From Luscinia megarhynchos (Eukaryota; Chordata; Aves; Passeriformes; Turdidae): 64,000 nt of DNA. The notes under the pieces are model-generated. The model saw only the letters and a program-made list of their open reading frames with translations. It was not told the DNA's origin and did no database searches. This document shows, in pieces, positions 29,301 to 38,800 of this stretch. Every line of letters starts with the position of its first letter. Position 1 is the stretch's first letter. The stretch is from contig CM067570.1 in NCBI GenBank assembly GCA_034336665.1, positions 20,598,502 to 20,662,501 of the forward strand. The letters run 5' to 3'. Both the position numbers and the translations under genes were made by a program.

Positions 29301-31805
29301 CACAGAAGATATGTAGGAAGGGCCTATCTGCATGTATGGAAAGTAGTGAGTGATCTTATATTCACTTAGTTTTTAACTAAAATTTTGGCTTCTCTTGAAT
29401 TGCATTTGCTTTCCCCTGAAAAGCTGCTTACACATTAACACAACAACATACTACTTAATTAGAAGTAAAGAAGTACACATCAAAACTGCTTTGCCCATTT
29501 TGAACTGCTGGGAACCAGCATTCTAGTACCCTGTCAGACCCACAGCTCATCCTAATCAATCAATCCACCCCCAAGATGCACATTTCCAGCTGTACAACAA
29601 GAATGACCTTAGAGGTGGATACAGGAAAGCAACTAATCATTTAAACATCATTTATGTTTACACTCTTCAGCACTATATCATCCAGTATAAGGAAACAGAT
29701 CTTAGCGGTATTAGGCACTTTACAACGTCTAGAAAGATTTTTAAGAACACGCTGCTTGATCAAATAAATAGGTTTGGCAGAAAGGATGCTTTAAAGGGTC
29801 AGAATCATAATATATTTTCGAGCTCTGTCATTAGTCTACAACCTGCTGTATGACCTCAGGCAGCTATTTCGTTTCAGCTTCCCTTTATGTAAAGAAAGCT
29901 GTAACGTACAGATGAAAACTATTTTTAAGTTTAGCAAGTATTTAGAAACTTCTATCACTAACATTTGCTATTTGTTAAAAGCTTGCCAAAGCCACTTCAT
30001 TCACCAGCACAATGCTTTGCAGTTTTTCTTCCTATTCACAAAATCCTAACACCATACAAGGCTGTTGTACAGCAAGTTTAAAAAACAAGACTTGCTTTAA
30101 AAGAAAAAAAAAGCATTTTTTCTTAGGTAATTCTGAAGATATTTTTGTAAAAAAAAAATTAGAGGCAATATGTGCAATTTTCCAAGGGCTAAGGCCAAAA
30201 AATTACATAATGTCATTTTAGAAGGTATTTTAGAACTCTCTTTTAAGATCCCAACATTTTTAGGTATCAGTTATTTAGAAATGCATAATCTCTTTGAATT
30301 TTATGAGCATATGTCAACACGAGATTCAGCTAGACCAACTAAGGAACATGAGTTTTCATTAGGCTTTTGTTATGTGGATTGTTAAACTAGCTTCAGCAAG
30401 AATACGTTTCCAGCCTGCAAGATCCATCTCATCACACAAGGTCCCGAGGTCATCAAGGCTCCTTTCAGAGGCGACGGCGCATAAGAGATAAGGACAGAAA
30501 ACGCTGCGAGGAACCGCATGATAACTCTCCCCAGAAAAACAGCGCGATACAGGAAGCAGCTTTCCACCACCGCGTTCGCTTCCAAACAGCCATTTTACTT
30601 CACTACATCCTTCCCCACAGCCAGCCTTCATTTTGTGTTGCTGCCTGGCTGCGCGGCTCCGGGCTGACAGCCTGCCGAGGCTACCGGGGGCGCGCTCAGG
30701 TGGAGGTGAGATGCCTCCCAGCCTCTCCGGGTTCCGAGCGAGCCGTTCCGGTGCCAGGGCCGGGGGAGGGAGGCTTCCCGCCTCCCCCCGTTTTTGAAAG
30801 TAAATGAAGGCGCCGCTCCCAACGGCGGGAGAGGGGGGAGCTTGGCTCCCTCCTCCTCCCGGGAGCCCAGCTCCTCCTGGAGAGGCAGGGGAGCCCGGGG
30901 ACCCCTCTCCTGGCAGGTCGGCCCTGCTATCGTCCCTCCCCCCGGGCGGGCAGTGCCGTGTGTCCCGTCCCTCCCCCCGGGCGGGCGGGCTGGCTGTGCT
31001 GTCTCTCCCCCCGGCAGGCCGTGCGAGAGCGGCGGGGCGGGCACTCACCGCTCCGGCAGAGTGAGAGGCAGCGGCGGCGGCGGCGGCCTCATCCTCCTCC
31101 GGCGACGGCGGGCCGATCTTGCTGCAGGTGGCCGCCAGCAGAGCGAGCGGTGACGGCTGCGCGTCCTACCCACAATGGGCGGGTTCAGGGAGAGAAGGGG
31201 GGTGGCGGTTAGTGCGGGACAGCGGCCGGGCTCCTCGCAGACGCGCACACAGGAAGCGGCGGCGGCACCGGCTCCGCACCCGCTCACAACGTGTCACTCG
31301 GGGGAGGGGGGGAAGGGGCCCAGCCGGGCCTGCGCTCACCTGGGGGGCGGCCGCCCCGGCGGAGGCCGAGGCGGCGCCGTTGCCGTGCTGGAGATACTCG
31401 CTGTGGCTGCTGCTGTCCACGTCTAAGGCAGCCATTTCCTCTTGTTTCACGGGCTTCTCGGGAGCTGCGGGCACAGCGGGGAGGGGGAGGGGAGAGTCAC
31501 TGACGGGAGCGATCACCCCCCTCCCTCTCCCTCCCTCCCTTCCTCCCTCCCTCTCCCCCCCCCTAACCCCAGCGCTCCCCCCGCCCTCCCGCACGGAGCC
31601 CTCCTCCTCCTCCTCCTCCTCCTCCCCGTGCTGCTGCCCCTGCCCCTCTTCTCCCTCCTCCCCCTGCTCCTCCTGCTGCTGCTCTCAGTGCCGCTCTCGC
31701 CTCGCTCGCACACGGACGCTCGGGGGCCGGAGCGGGGACGCGCAGGGCCGGAGCAGGAGCGGGGAGCCCCCGGGGCGGCTCGGTCGGTGCGTACGTACCG
31801 GTCAT
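2135..31805 (-). CDS. SP3: SP3, transcription factor Sp3 (six coding exons; terminal exon off the left edge)
   Basis: Nuclear Sp/KLF-family zinc-finger factor that binds GC/GT boxes and activates or represses many promoters. Coding join on the minus strand: 31805-31799, 31464-31340, 31165-31049, 20884-19519, 7589-7397, 2331-2135. All introns are GT-AG and the phases fit (1,0,0,1,2,1), giving 668 codons plus one base. Order of parts: N-terminus with a VKQE motif, Sp box (about 49-62), glutamine/serine/threonine-rich activation domains (about 84-530), IKEE SUMO-acceptor motif at Lys543, buttonhead CxCPxC box (592-597), zinc finger 1 (615-637) and zinc finger 2 (645-667). Zinc finger 3 and the C-terminus, roughly 100 residues in mammals, are missing because the last exon lies left of base 1. 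The protein matches vertebrate Sp3 closely as I remember it; Sp1 and Sp4 differ at the N-terminus. The window therefore holds a truncated view of an intact gene, not a pseudogene. Confidence 0.97.
2332..7396 (-). other. SP3: SP3 intron between exons 5 and 6
   Basis: About 5.1 kb, AT-rich, bounded by the exact donor and acceptor given for the exons. Only short chance reading frames are present. I recognised no transposon, RNA gene or simple array of note inside it. Confidence 0.9.
7397..7589 (-). CDS. SP3: SP3 exon 5 (SUMO motif and buttonhead box)
   Basis: 193 nt. The acceptor TTCTCAG precedes 7589 and the donor GTATGT follows 7397. It encodes [14 protein letters not shown], then a short acidic stretch, then [16 protein letters not shown]. 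Lys543 in I-K-E-E corresponds to the major SUMO-acceptor lysine of mammalian Sp3, inside the inhibitory domain that silences the activation domains. The Cys-x-Cys-Pro-x-x-Cys type cluster at 592-597 is the buttonhead box typical of Sp proteins just before the zinc fingers. The phase (1 in, 2 out) matches both neighbours. Confidence 0.97.
7590..19518 (-). other. SP3: SP3 intron between exons 4 and 5
   Basis: About 11.9 kb, AT-rich, the largest intron in view. No clear CR1 or other repeat was recognised, apart from a possible very short CR1-like stretch near 11535. One near-perfect 31-bp palindrome lies at 13831-13861. All open frames are short and have no family resemblance. Confidence 0.9.
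13831..13861. repeat. Near-perfect palindrome (15-bp arms, 1-bp centre)
   Basis: The left arm 13831-13845 (tttggttctgatctc) is followed by one base and its exact reverse complement at 13847-13861. It lies in the large SP3 intron. It can form a hairpin in RNA on either strand or a cruciform in DNA. No matching transposon end was recognised. Confidence 0.9.
19519..20884 (-). CDS. SP3: SP3 exon 4, glutamine-rich transactivation domains
   Basis: 1366 nt (455 codons plus one base). The acceptor TATCCAG precedes 20884 and the donor GTATTT follows 19519. It starts [20 protein letters not shown] and ends N-A-G-S-P-A plus the first base of Asp. It is rich in Gln, Ser and Thr with few charged residues, as expected of the A and B activation domains that contact the general transcription machinery and co-activators. 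Met279 and Met296 lie in the segment matching the mammalian internal start sites. An open frame would run on into the intron, to a stop near 19448, if the donor were not used; that tail has no Sp3 similarity and is taken as intron. Confidence 0.98.
20246..20299 (-). promoter_or_regulatory. SP3: Internal translation starts for short Sp3 isoforms (Met279, Met296)
   Basis: Two ATG codons at 20299-20297 and 20248-20246 sit in the conserved string [11 protein letters not shown] and the following Q-A-M-D-S-S-D. In mammals the two short Sp3 isoforms begin at the equivalent methionines; they lack the first activation domain and are poorer activators. Here both codons and their neighbours are kept, so the short forms are expected (inference from family knowledge). 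Confidence 0.7.
22476..22545 (+). mobile_element. CR1 LINE 3' end, short fragment
   Basis: Contains the CR1 tail series gagctggactcagtgatcc, cctttccagctc and attctgtggttc in the usual order. It is only about 70 bp long, truncated at 5' and diverged. Confidence 0.75.
25589..25614. repeat. Short inverted repeat (10-bp arms, 6-bp loop)
   Basis: The arm at 25589-25598 (aactacatgc) is matched by its reverse complement at 25605-25614. Small hairpin in an SP3 intron; probably chance, recorded for completeness. Confidence 0.7.
25710..26192 (+). mobile_element. CR1 LINE fragment with reverse-transcriptase remnant
   Basis: Two CR1 segments are joined. About 25710-25980 resembles the ORF2 reverse-transcriptase region: a readable stretch near 25940-25978 gives [13 protein letters not shown], close to the CR1 F-S-K-A-F-D-T-V-S-H-N block. 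From about 25985 it jumps to the CR1 3' end (tggaacacgctgcccagaaa, then gaccagacactctccagac). The jump implies an internal deletion. Many indels and stops show the copy is dead. Confidence 0.78.
28340..28435 (-). mobile_element. CR1 LINE 3' end, minus orientation
   Basis: Plus-strand text agaatcacagataatttcag, ctggaaaggacctctgaagg and ggcccaacccctgggctc is the reverse complement of a CR1 tail. Short, 5'-truncated copy inside an SP3 intron. Confidence 0.82.
31049..31165 (-). CDS. SP3: SP3 exon 3 (residues 45-83, Sp box and Ala run)
   Basis: 117 nt, exactly 39 codons, phase 0 at both ends. The acceptor is GGGTAG before 31165 and the donor GTGAGT after 31049. It encodes the conserved Sp box [14 protein letters not shown], then P-P-S-P-E-E-D-E and a run of seven alanines from a GCC repeat. 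Because its length is a multiple of three, the exon can be skipped without frameshift; mammalian SP3 makes variants differing in this region. The acceptor has a weak pyrimidine tract, which could favour alternative use (inference). Confidence 0.93.
31166..31339 (-). other. SP3: SP3 intron 2 (174 nt, frame-preserving)
   Basis: Very short GC-rich intron. Its length is a multiple of three and it is open in the exon 2 frame until its last codon, a TAG at 31168-31166 that forms part of the 3' splice site. If retained, translation would add 57 residues after Gln44 and then stop. Confidence 0.9.
31340..31464 (-). CDS. SP3: SP3 exon 2 (residues 3-44)
   Basis: 125 nt, with acceptor CCGCAG before 31464 and donor GTGAGC after 31340. 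It encodes [18 protein letters not shown] and then a short Ser/Ala/Gly-rich stretch ending in A-A-P-Q. Two features matter. VKQE fits a SUMO-acceptor pattern, and the internal Met13 (M-A-A-L-D) corresponds to the second long-isoform start known in mammalian Sp3. The Gly-rich run after D-V-D-S in human Sp3 is replaced here by a shorter S-S-H-S-E-Y segment. The exon ends in phase 0. Confidence 0.95.
31515..31564. repeat. Polypyrimidine/polypurine tract in SP3 intron 1
   Basis: About 50 bases of almost pure C and T on the plus strand (ccctccctctccctccctcc type). Such mirror-like tracts can form triplex DNA; that is inference. Confidence 0.8.
31599..31628. repeat. (CTC)n trinucleotide microsatellite in SP3 intron 1
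   Basis: About nine uninterrupted CCT/CTC units on the plus strand, GAG/GGA on the transcribed strand. Likely length-polymorphic. Confidence 0.88.
31799..31805 (-). CDS. SP3: SP3 exon 1, coding part (Met-Thr plus one base)
   Basis: The start codon is at 31805-31803. It reads ATG ACC G and is followed at once by a strong donor, GTACGT. The codon split joins exon 2 to give M-T-A-P-E-K, the known vertebrate Sp3 N-terminus. The start context has A at -3. The frame upstream stays open for 54 codons but has no ATG before an in-frame TAG at 31970-31968, so this is the first in-frame ATG. The rest of exon 1 is 5'UTR of unknown length running towards higher coordinates. Confidence 0.88.
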
Positions 31806-31823
31806 GGTGTGAGTGCGAGCGGC

Positions 31824-31873
31824 CGGCTGGCTGGCTGGCTGGGCGGGAGGCAGGCAGGCAGGCTGGCTGGCTC
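31824..31873. repeat. GGCT/GGCA tetranucleotide repeats in the SP3 5'UTR
   Basis: Runs of GGCT, then AGGC, then GGCT again, starting 19 bases upstream of the SP3 ATG. In the mRNA they read AGCC and TGCC. They lie between the uORF and the start codon, so length change would alter that spacing. Confidence 0.85.
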
Positions 31874-31897
31874 GCACACAGGCCCTGCTGGCTGGGG

Positions 31898-31921
31898 CTA
31901 GGCGGCTGCCGCCGGGGACAT
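31898..31921 (-). promoter_or_regulatory. SP3: Short upstream ORF in the SP3 5' leader (7 codons plus stop)
   Basis: ATG at 31921-31919 with A at -3 encodes M-S-P-A-A-A-A and stops at TAG 31900-31898, in a different frame from SP3 and 92 bases before its ATG. Translational control of Sp3 isoforms by an upstream ORF is known in mammals; whether this is the same uORF cannot be said. It matters only if transcription starts above 31921. Confidence 0.5.
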
Positions 31922-32003
31922 GCTTATTGTGCTCACGGCGGGCTGAAGCGGCGGCGGCGGCCCGAGCCTACTCCGGGTTTTTTTTCCTATTTTGATTGAC
32001 GGT

Positions 32004-32011
32004 GCGGGAAA
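32004..32011 (-). promoter_or_regulatory. E2F-like site upstream of SP3
   Basis: Minus strand TTTCCCGC, matching the E2F consensus TTTSSCGC, about 200 bp upstream of the SP3 ATG inside the CpG island. Motif match only. Confidence 0.4.
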
Positions 32012-32057
32012 GCCGAAAGGTGGGGCTTACCGCGGGAGAGGGGGCCCGGCCGACACC

Positions 32058-32078
32058 GCCGCCCGCCCGCCCGCCTGC
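32058..32078 (-). promoter_or_regulatory. Tandem GC boxes upstream of SP3
   Basis: Plus strand ccgcccgcccgcccgcc reads as overlapping GGGCGG boxes on the minus strand. These are binding sites for Sp1/Sp3 themselves, so autoregulation is possible (inference). Confidence 0.55.
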
Positions 32079-32119
32079 CAGCCCGGAACTCCCGCCCACG
32101 CCCGCGCGCGCGCGCTTTC

Positions 32120-32124
32120 ATTGG
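32120..32124 (-). promoter_or_regulatory. CCAAT box upstream of SP3
   Basis: Minus strand GCAGCCAATGAAAG, about 315 bp upstream of the SP3 ATG. NF-Y-type motif in the expected orientation and setting. Confidence 0.55.
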
Positions 32125-32181
32125 CTGCGCCGCGCCGCCGCCGCCGCGCGCACGGGCCGCCCGGGCTGCCAGTCACCCGCC

Positions 32182-32195
32182 GGGGGCGGGGGGGG
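32182..32195 (+). promoter_or_regulatory. GC box and G-run in the SP3 promoter
   Basis: A run of five G, one C and eight G contains GGGGCGGGG, an Sp-factor site. With the nearby ggggcgg at about 32207 it could contribute to a G-quadruplex. Motif-level evidence only. Confidence 0.45.
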
Positions 32196-32890
32196 CGCCC
32201 CATGCCGGGGCGGCTTCCTGTTTGCCAGGGCTAGTGCGGGGAACAATGAGCGGGACCCGCCGGGAGCCCGCGGCCCGCGCCGGCCCGGCACCCGCCGCCC
32301 CGGGAGACGGCCCTGCCGCCGCGCCACCCGGGCACCGCGGGGCGCGCCCGCCCGCAGGGGTCGGCGCACAGACACAGCTGCGCGGCGGTGGCGCTGTCCC
32401 TCCGCCGCCCCCCCGCGCCCCCGCCGCTGTTGTGCCCGGGGGGCGCCGGGCCAGGGCTGCGATCTTTCGAAGTCTCCCCGCCGGGGCTGTCACTCACGGC
32501 TGGCGGCGGCCGAGCAGCGCCCGGCCGACTGACAGCGCCGCGGCGCTTTGTCCCTGCGGCGCTAAGATGTCGGCCGCCGTCCCCGGGGGAGCCGGCCCGC
32601 CCGGCGGGCGCTGCCCGAGGCCGGCGCTGCCCGAGGCCGCCGCCGGCCGCCCCTGCGGGACCGGGCACCGGCTCAGCGCCCGCCCCAGCGCGGCCAGCCC
32701 GCCGCGCCGCCCTTGCATAAACACTGCGGCGGCTCGCACCGGCCTGACCCGAGCCCAAAACCTCCGCTGTGTCTGAGGCAGAACAAAACCCGTCCAGATA
32801 AGGCCGCGAGTTAGATCTTAACGCGACACGTCCTCCCAGCGGGGCTACGGGCCCTGCGCTGGGCACCCGAGCCTTGGCCCCCATCGAGCA

Positions 32891-35800
32891 TCTGTGACAG
32901 CAGGCTTTATTTGCATCACGTTAAGGAGAATTAATAAGATTCCCCTCAACGTCAGTTGCTGGTCTGTGTCTCGTGTTACGCAACGCAGAGGAAACTGGGA
33001 GTTTTCGGGTTGTTAAACTAAGGCAGGAAATATGTTTAAAACGTTACATAAGTATATGATGATACAGGAATGATTATTAGTGGGGCCTGTTTCCCTGTAA
33101 CACCACTTAGCTTGTGACGGGTTCCTGTAAAGGGGAGCACTTTGGGCTTGGCCTTCCGTCACGCCTGAGTGCATGTGCAGGGTCATAGGACAGTGTGGCA
33201 CTGCTTCTGACCTCCAGCTTGCGAATTCTCCCAGAGAATTACTTTTTTGTGGTTACCCTTAGTGTGGTGTTCCAGGGGGTCTGAATGAGGCCAAGAAACC
33301 TCAAACCTACTTTTCTGCTACAATCTTCAATGTAATTAGAGCTGAGGGTTAGCTAGGAGGAACAGCGAGCACATATGTCCACGGTTGGGCTGAGTGTGTG
33401 GAGTCCCAGGCTCCTGAGATAACTCATGGCAAAGTTAGTCACTAGGAAACCCAGAAGTACGGTCAGGATTTTCACAGCCTTTCTGAGCAGAGGATACACA
33501 GTGCTTTTTAATCAGTCCCAATGCTATGACCTTGCAGTAACTGCCCAAGCTTAACTTAGAAACTATTACAGAACAGGAAAAATCGTGCTCAGAAAATGTG
33601 AATTTAATATTAGGAAGTTATGATGGACAAAGATTGCATTATTTCACTGTTAGTGGAAGATTGTTCTTACTGTGTAATGTTTAGTCTTATTTCTAACCAA
33701 TTTACTTTTGCTGGAATACTGAGAGTACCTTCAGGTGACTTACTATTAAGTTATAAATTAATCCCCAATCTTGTTGTCACAATTCATTTTTTCCAAGGTA
33801 GTTAAAAAAAAGACCAACCCAACCCTTCTGTTTAATAAATGGCTGTATTTGCTTACATCGTTTCTTGTAATTCTACTTCAGAATCAATTGTTGACAAGGT
33901 AGATAAGACAGACATAAAGAATGAAGGGTTTTTTGCAATTCGTATTTTTTATTTTAATAAGCAAAAGTTGTAACTACTTTTAAACAGTATCAGAAATAAT
34001 TTTTAGCTATTGAAAGCTAATATACACAACCTTTAAAAATGTATACAGACATAAGGACATTTCAGGAAAAAAAATGACAATGCAAAATTACCTGACTATT
34101 GCAGTATTTAACAAAAAAAAAAAAAAAAGACTTCCACAGCTAGTATAGAACTTGGAGTTTGTTTGGCAATATCAGGATTTGCTAGTGAAATGTATGAGCG
34201 TTTGTCATCCTGGAACCCCTTTAGACTTTCAGTAACTGAGCTGTTCATTTAAAGACTGATGTAAATAAAAATAATTCCTGCTAAGATGCTGTGACAAGGA
34301 AAATCATGTTGAAAAACTGTCCCTTGCTATTTAGCAGGGTATTGCCAAGCTAACAGTGGCATTTTGCTTTAGGAAGATCATATTGTCTAGCAATTAATCA
34401 AAATATGAAAATTGTTCTTTCTTCTACAGCTGGGTGGGTGCATGTTGAGAGCTGTCTAACTTAAGGGTGATGTTGTCAGTTTACCATGTAGTTTATCTGC
34501 ATGGATCTGATTGCAGGCTTGGGACATAACTGCAGTGCTTTAAGACAAAAAAATTTGAAATACCAATAATGGGATATATAACAGAGTTTTTTAATGCAAT
34601 AAAACTCAGATATAATCAGGCTTAAGACTAGCAGAGGACCATATTTTTCTAGTCAAGTATCTAAAATTAGGAGGGACACTTATGATATATTGAATTCAGA
34701 TAAAGAACTAAACCAGAATATTAATAGACTATTTTAAAAATAGACAAAAAAATCAAGATAAATTACAAGAAAGTTGCAAAAAAATACATGCTCCTATAAA
34801 AAAGAGATGTAAAGAAACTCTGAATTGTTAAATATAAACTGCTTGGTAATAGAAATCACATGTGTCTGTTTACCAATTCCCAGTAGAGATTAAGAAGACA
34901 TGAGAAGAAAAACAAATCTAAAAAGAAAATGAGAAAATACATTATTTGTAGGTTTTTTTGCTTATCAACATACTAACATTAAGACACTCAAGAGAAAAAT
35001 GCTGGATACATGAGGGAGATTCTGTATCAGAACTGGACATTGAGTTCCAGTGGTGCTGGTTTTCCTGCAGAGTTAGCACTGGGGCAGTTGCCCAGAGACT
35101 GAGCTCCATGTCCAGCTAGAGGAGCCGTTGTTGTCTCTTTCTTGAGCTTGCCCACCAGATGGACCCTATCTGTATGTGATCTGAATAAACTAACCATAAC
35201 CATTTTTTTCTTAAAGAGCCTTGCCTCTTTAACCTTGCCTCCTGCTTCTAGGCACTTCCTGGTTATCTACAGGTCCTGGGATGAATTCTCGATCAGTTTG
35301 CTGAAAATGGTGTGTTGTAATTTGAGCTGTGTAGGTACAGAGAAAGTAATACTGCTCCATAAATAATAAGAATGCCTCTACCAGCTACCAGAATGCAGCA
35401 GTTTCAGAACTGAGGTGCAGCCTTTGGGGTAAGTAGCAAAATAATATGGGAGAGGAGACAATGTCTGCCAGCTTCTGATGAAACTTGAGAGAAGGTTTTG
35501 ACACATGAAACAAGATGCAGCTTGGAAAGAACGCTAAAACTTAATACCTACCCTGTATTTCAGCTGTAAGCTCAATGCTGTATTTGTCCACTGTAACTTA
35601 TATCTCATATCTCATTGGTTTAAGTCTTGGAGCTCAGTGTCAGCTCAGTACAAATTCAGAAGGAAGTTCACTGTCTTAGCTTTCACCCAGCACAGTGTCT
35701 GCTATACTTGGAAATAGCTTTTCTTTCTCTATAGTCCTCTGAAACTTCTGAGCTATGACGTTTTTTCTGTCTTCAGTGGTCCCTGCTTTGGGGAGCCGGC

Positions 35801-38800
35801 ATTTCTTTAAAGGAATATATTATTGAAGGCTAGTTGGTATGTGGTCCAGTTTGGTTTTCACGGCTGTAGTACTCCATTCCTCTGTAGAGGGGTGGTTTTG
35901 CCATGCTGGAGCCTAGAATGCAGCTGGACAAGACAGACAGGAATGCGTTCTGCCATGACAGTGTAACACCAGGAAAACTCAGGCTCAGGTCACTTTAGCT
36001 TGGAAGTCTGGGTCTGAAATGCCTATGAAAAACCAGTAGGGATTCCATTGAACATCTGCCTTAAAATGCGTCCTTTGCTGGAGGGACAACAAGTAGGATT
36101 ATCTGTAAATAAATAACTAGAACACCAAAAAACCTAACCATTCAGGAGAGGTATCTTTTTGAATTTGAGATAACCTTCTTCTGTTCTAGTAATCTGTTTA
36201 AAATTTCAGTGGAATCCGGAAAGCTGTGTGTTTCCTAAGTGCTGAACGTTTACATGGTAGTGCAAAACTCGACATAGTGACAAGGTTTTGAATCAGACCC
36301 CTTAAACTTCATAGAATTCCACTTCATTCTGAATTTCAGCCTGCTTCTGCAATTTGTTTAAGTCTTAGCAGACAAGAACAAGAGTGTAGCTACCAGTCCT
36401 GGACACTGCACTCATAATTTCTACATCCCATATGGGTCCATTTGCTTAAGAATATTGGGTCATCATAGGGCCACAGGCAGGACTGACAGGAAGTTGACCT
36501 GTGAGGTTTTGTGAGTCAGCACATAGTAGTTGAGATAGTTGCATGACTCGAGTTCATCAAATAGAGAAATGAGCCCTTGCCTGGTAAAAAATCAGCAGTA
36601 GTTAGAGAAAAGTCTTGGCTGGCATTGTGTCATCATCCTCCAGAAAGCATCTCCCTGTTCTTCTGGCTATAAGAACGCAAATTTTGCTGGGGGGAAGCAG
36701 GCTTTAGCAGTAGGTGTGGTCTGCCCAGAAGCTGAGCTCATGTAACAGCTCACGGACATCGCCATAAGAAAATAAATCCTTAAAAAATATGCTTCTGATG
36801 TTGCAAGCTAAATTGTGTCAAACTAGATACAGAGAGCAACAGAGCTCCATGGGTGGGAGTAGATGAGAGCTAAGACTCCCTTCAGCAACTGCAAGTAGGT
36901 TAATTCAGGGTGTCAGACTTGCTGGACAACACAGGAACTTGCTTTTGGCTATGTTTTGTGCAAAGTGTCTTGTGATGAGCCCAGGATTTCAAGCCTTTAG
37001 AGGAGCACAAATGGTACCTGAAAGCATGTGAAATATCAAGGCATTAATATGGTCTGCTGCATAAGTGTGATGGTATCCAAGTGTAACCATATGAAAGACA
37101 AATCATATTTATCAAAATAGGATTTTTAGGAGAGCAGTTTTAAATGAAAAAGCAACTCTAAAAATACTGGTCTCTGCTTGAAACAACTTCCTCAAAGAAA
37201 GGTCCAAGAGAAGTTTGTGGTACCTGGATCCAGCTGTTAGCAGAGGAGACATTTGATTCCCCTGGTCTGCTCGCATGCAGTAGAAGCTGTCGATGGGATA
37301 AAGGCAGGCCTAGCAAATTCGTGAGCAGCCACATCAGGAATATGCCAGCTCCAGGCACTTCACTGGAGGTCTGAAACACGCTGCCTGGTAAGAGGAAGAA
37401 CCTGTGGATAAGTAGCCTAGTAGTGAACAATCTAAAGGCTGTGACTCTTCACCAACAGAGGTGACTGATCTTTAAGGAATGGGGCCAACAGAAAGTCTGT
37501 CCAAGCTCTGCAGGCAACAATATGTAAGGACAAACCTCTGGAACATTGCTTTCAACCTAGTCATTGTATTTATGAATTTTTTTGAGCAATTGGGACAAAA
37601 TAAGTCATGTTCCTTTTTAATCAGAAATTCTTCCTTGTTTGTTACAGCTGTAACTCTCCCCAGGTGATACATTTTTGTGTATTTTGCAAATTTTAAGAAT
37701 TGCTGGAGACATCTAGTATTTGACCAGTAAACAGGATCTGTTCTTAATGATGTTAGAGAAAACTTTTCTTGTGTTAAAAGTGTGTCACTACAAGAGGGAA
37801 CAAAGTTCAGTGTAATTGCCCAAGGGTTTTTTCCCCCATTAATTTCATTCTCTTGGTTTTAGTTATATATAAAGAAATCAATAAAGACTATATTAGTTAA
37901 ATCTTCCTTGTAAAATATGTGTGGTTTTTATTCAACTGGCAACACAGTCCATCTAAGTAAGAATATTTTTCATTAAAAAATTTCTTCTGAAGATGAAACA
38001 AAGTCATCTAGTCTACCTCCCATTTGGGAAGAAGCAACAGGAAAAAGCAAATTAGTACATAGCTGAAAACTTGCCATTTATCAAGTTAATAATTATTTCA
38101 TTTCATCTCTCTTAAATGAGAAATAGATGTCTTTTTTCAAGTTTCCTAATAGTTACTGTGTTTGGGCCCCATCATTATCCTATTTGTTTATGATTAATTC
38201 CTGCTCTTCAAGGTCATCACAACAGATAAAATCTAATCATAGAAATAATTGGGAAAAAAAATTGTAGATCCATGAGGTGGGGTTAGAAAAATTATTTAGA
38301 GGAAGGGGCCGCATAACTGTAACTTGCAGAATCTGTAATACAACATCTAAGGATCTTCCTCCATAACCTATCACAAAATCGGAATGGAAGTAATTAAATC
38401 GATACATAGATAAAGTATAAAGTCACCTGAATGGAAAAAAATCTTGTGTTTTTCTTTCTAAGAGTTTGGCATTTTATTTTTAGTAGTACTGATAGAAAAG
38501 TAGGCCAGCAAAATGAAGGAGACTAGCAAATTATATGTGTGCGCACATATTTTCTGAAATATGGAAAACAAAATAGGAGGAGTTACAAATTCTGAAAGGA
38601 AGTACTTCTGGAGGAATGAAGTGACTGACTTTTGTGAATCTCTGTCTGAATTCCCATTCCCAAAACGAAGGCAAGCAAGACTCTCTGGCTCCCTCTAGGA
38701 GAGGGAAGTCTGGGGCTGTAGGACACCCTGTGCTTTCTCTGGCAAGTCTGAGTTCCAGCAGCCAGAAATCCACAGTGTGGAGAGATAAAATGAATGTCCC

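Larger units (their letters stand above)
20885..31048 (-). other. SP3: SP3 intron between exons 3 and 4
   Basis: About 10.2 kb. Mostly AT-rich, turning sharply GC-rich over the last 400 bases (above about 30640) where it enters the CpG island. It contains CR1 pieces near 22.5, 25.7-26.2 and 28.4 kb and a short hairpin at 25589-25614. A GC-richer stretch at about 21070-21330 has no confident assignment. Confidence 0.9.
31465..31798 (-). other. SP3: SP3 intron 1 (334 nt)
   Basis: Short GC-rich intron with donor GTACGT and acceptor CCGCAG. On the minus strand it is strongly purine-rich, through a GGA/GAG repeat and a poly-GGGA tract. Confidence 0.88.
30640..32890. promoter_or_regulatory. SP3: CpG island over the SP3 promoter and first exons
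   Basis: Sharp change from AT-rich flanks to a 2.2-kb CpG-dense tract covering SP3 exons 1-3 and about 1 kb upstream of the ATG. No TATA box was found at a sensible place. It holds GC boxes, a CCAAT box, an E2F-like site, poly-G runs and simple repeats. This is the usual form of a broadly expressed vertebrate promoter. The transcription start itself cannot be fixed by sequence. Large open frames on both strands here follow from high GC and are not taken as genes. Confidence 0.85.

Noticed and set aside
32563..32776. Plus-strand ATG in good context in the CpG island, possible divergent gene
   Set aside because: The following frame is Ala/Arg/Pro-rich, with no recognised family or donor. A divergent noncoding transcript is possible but nothing in the sequence demonstrates it.
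30359..32884. Many long frames on both strands (up to about 260 codons) in the CpG island
   Set aside because: High GC removes stop codons. They overlap each other and the SP3 exons, are low complexity, and lack conserved domains.
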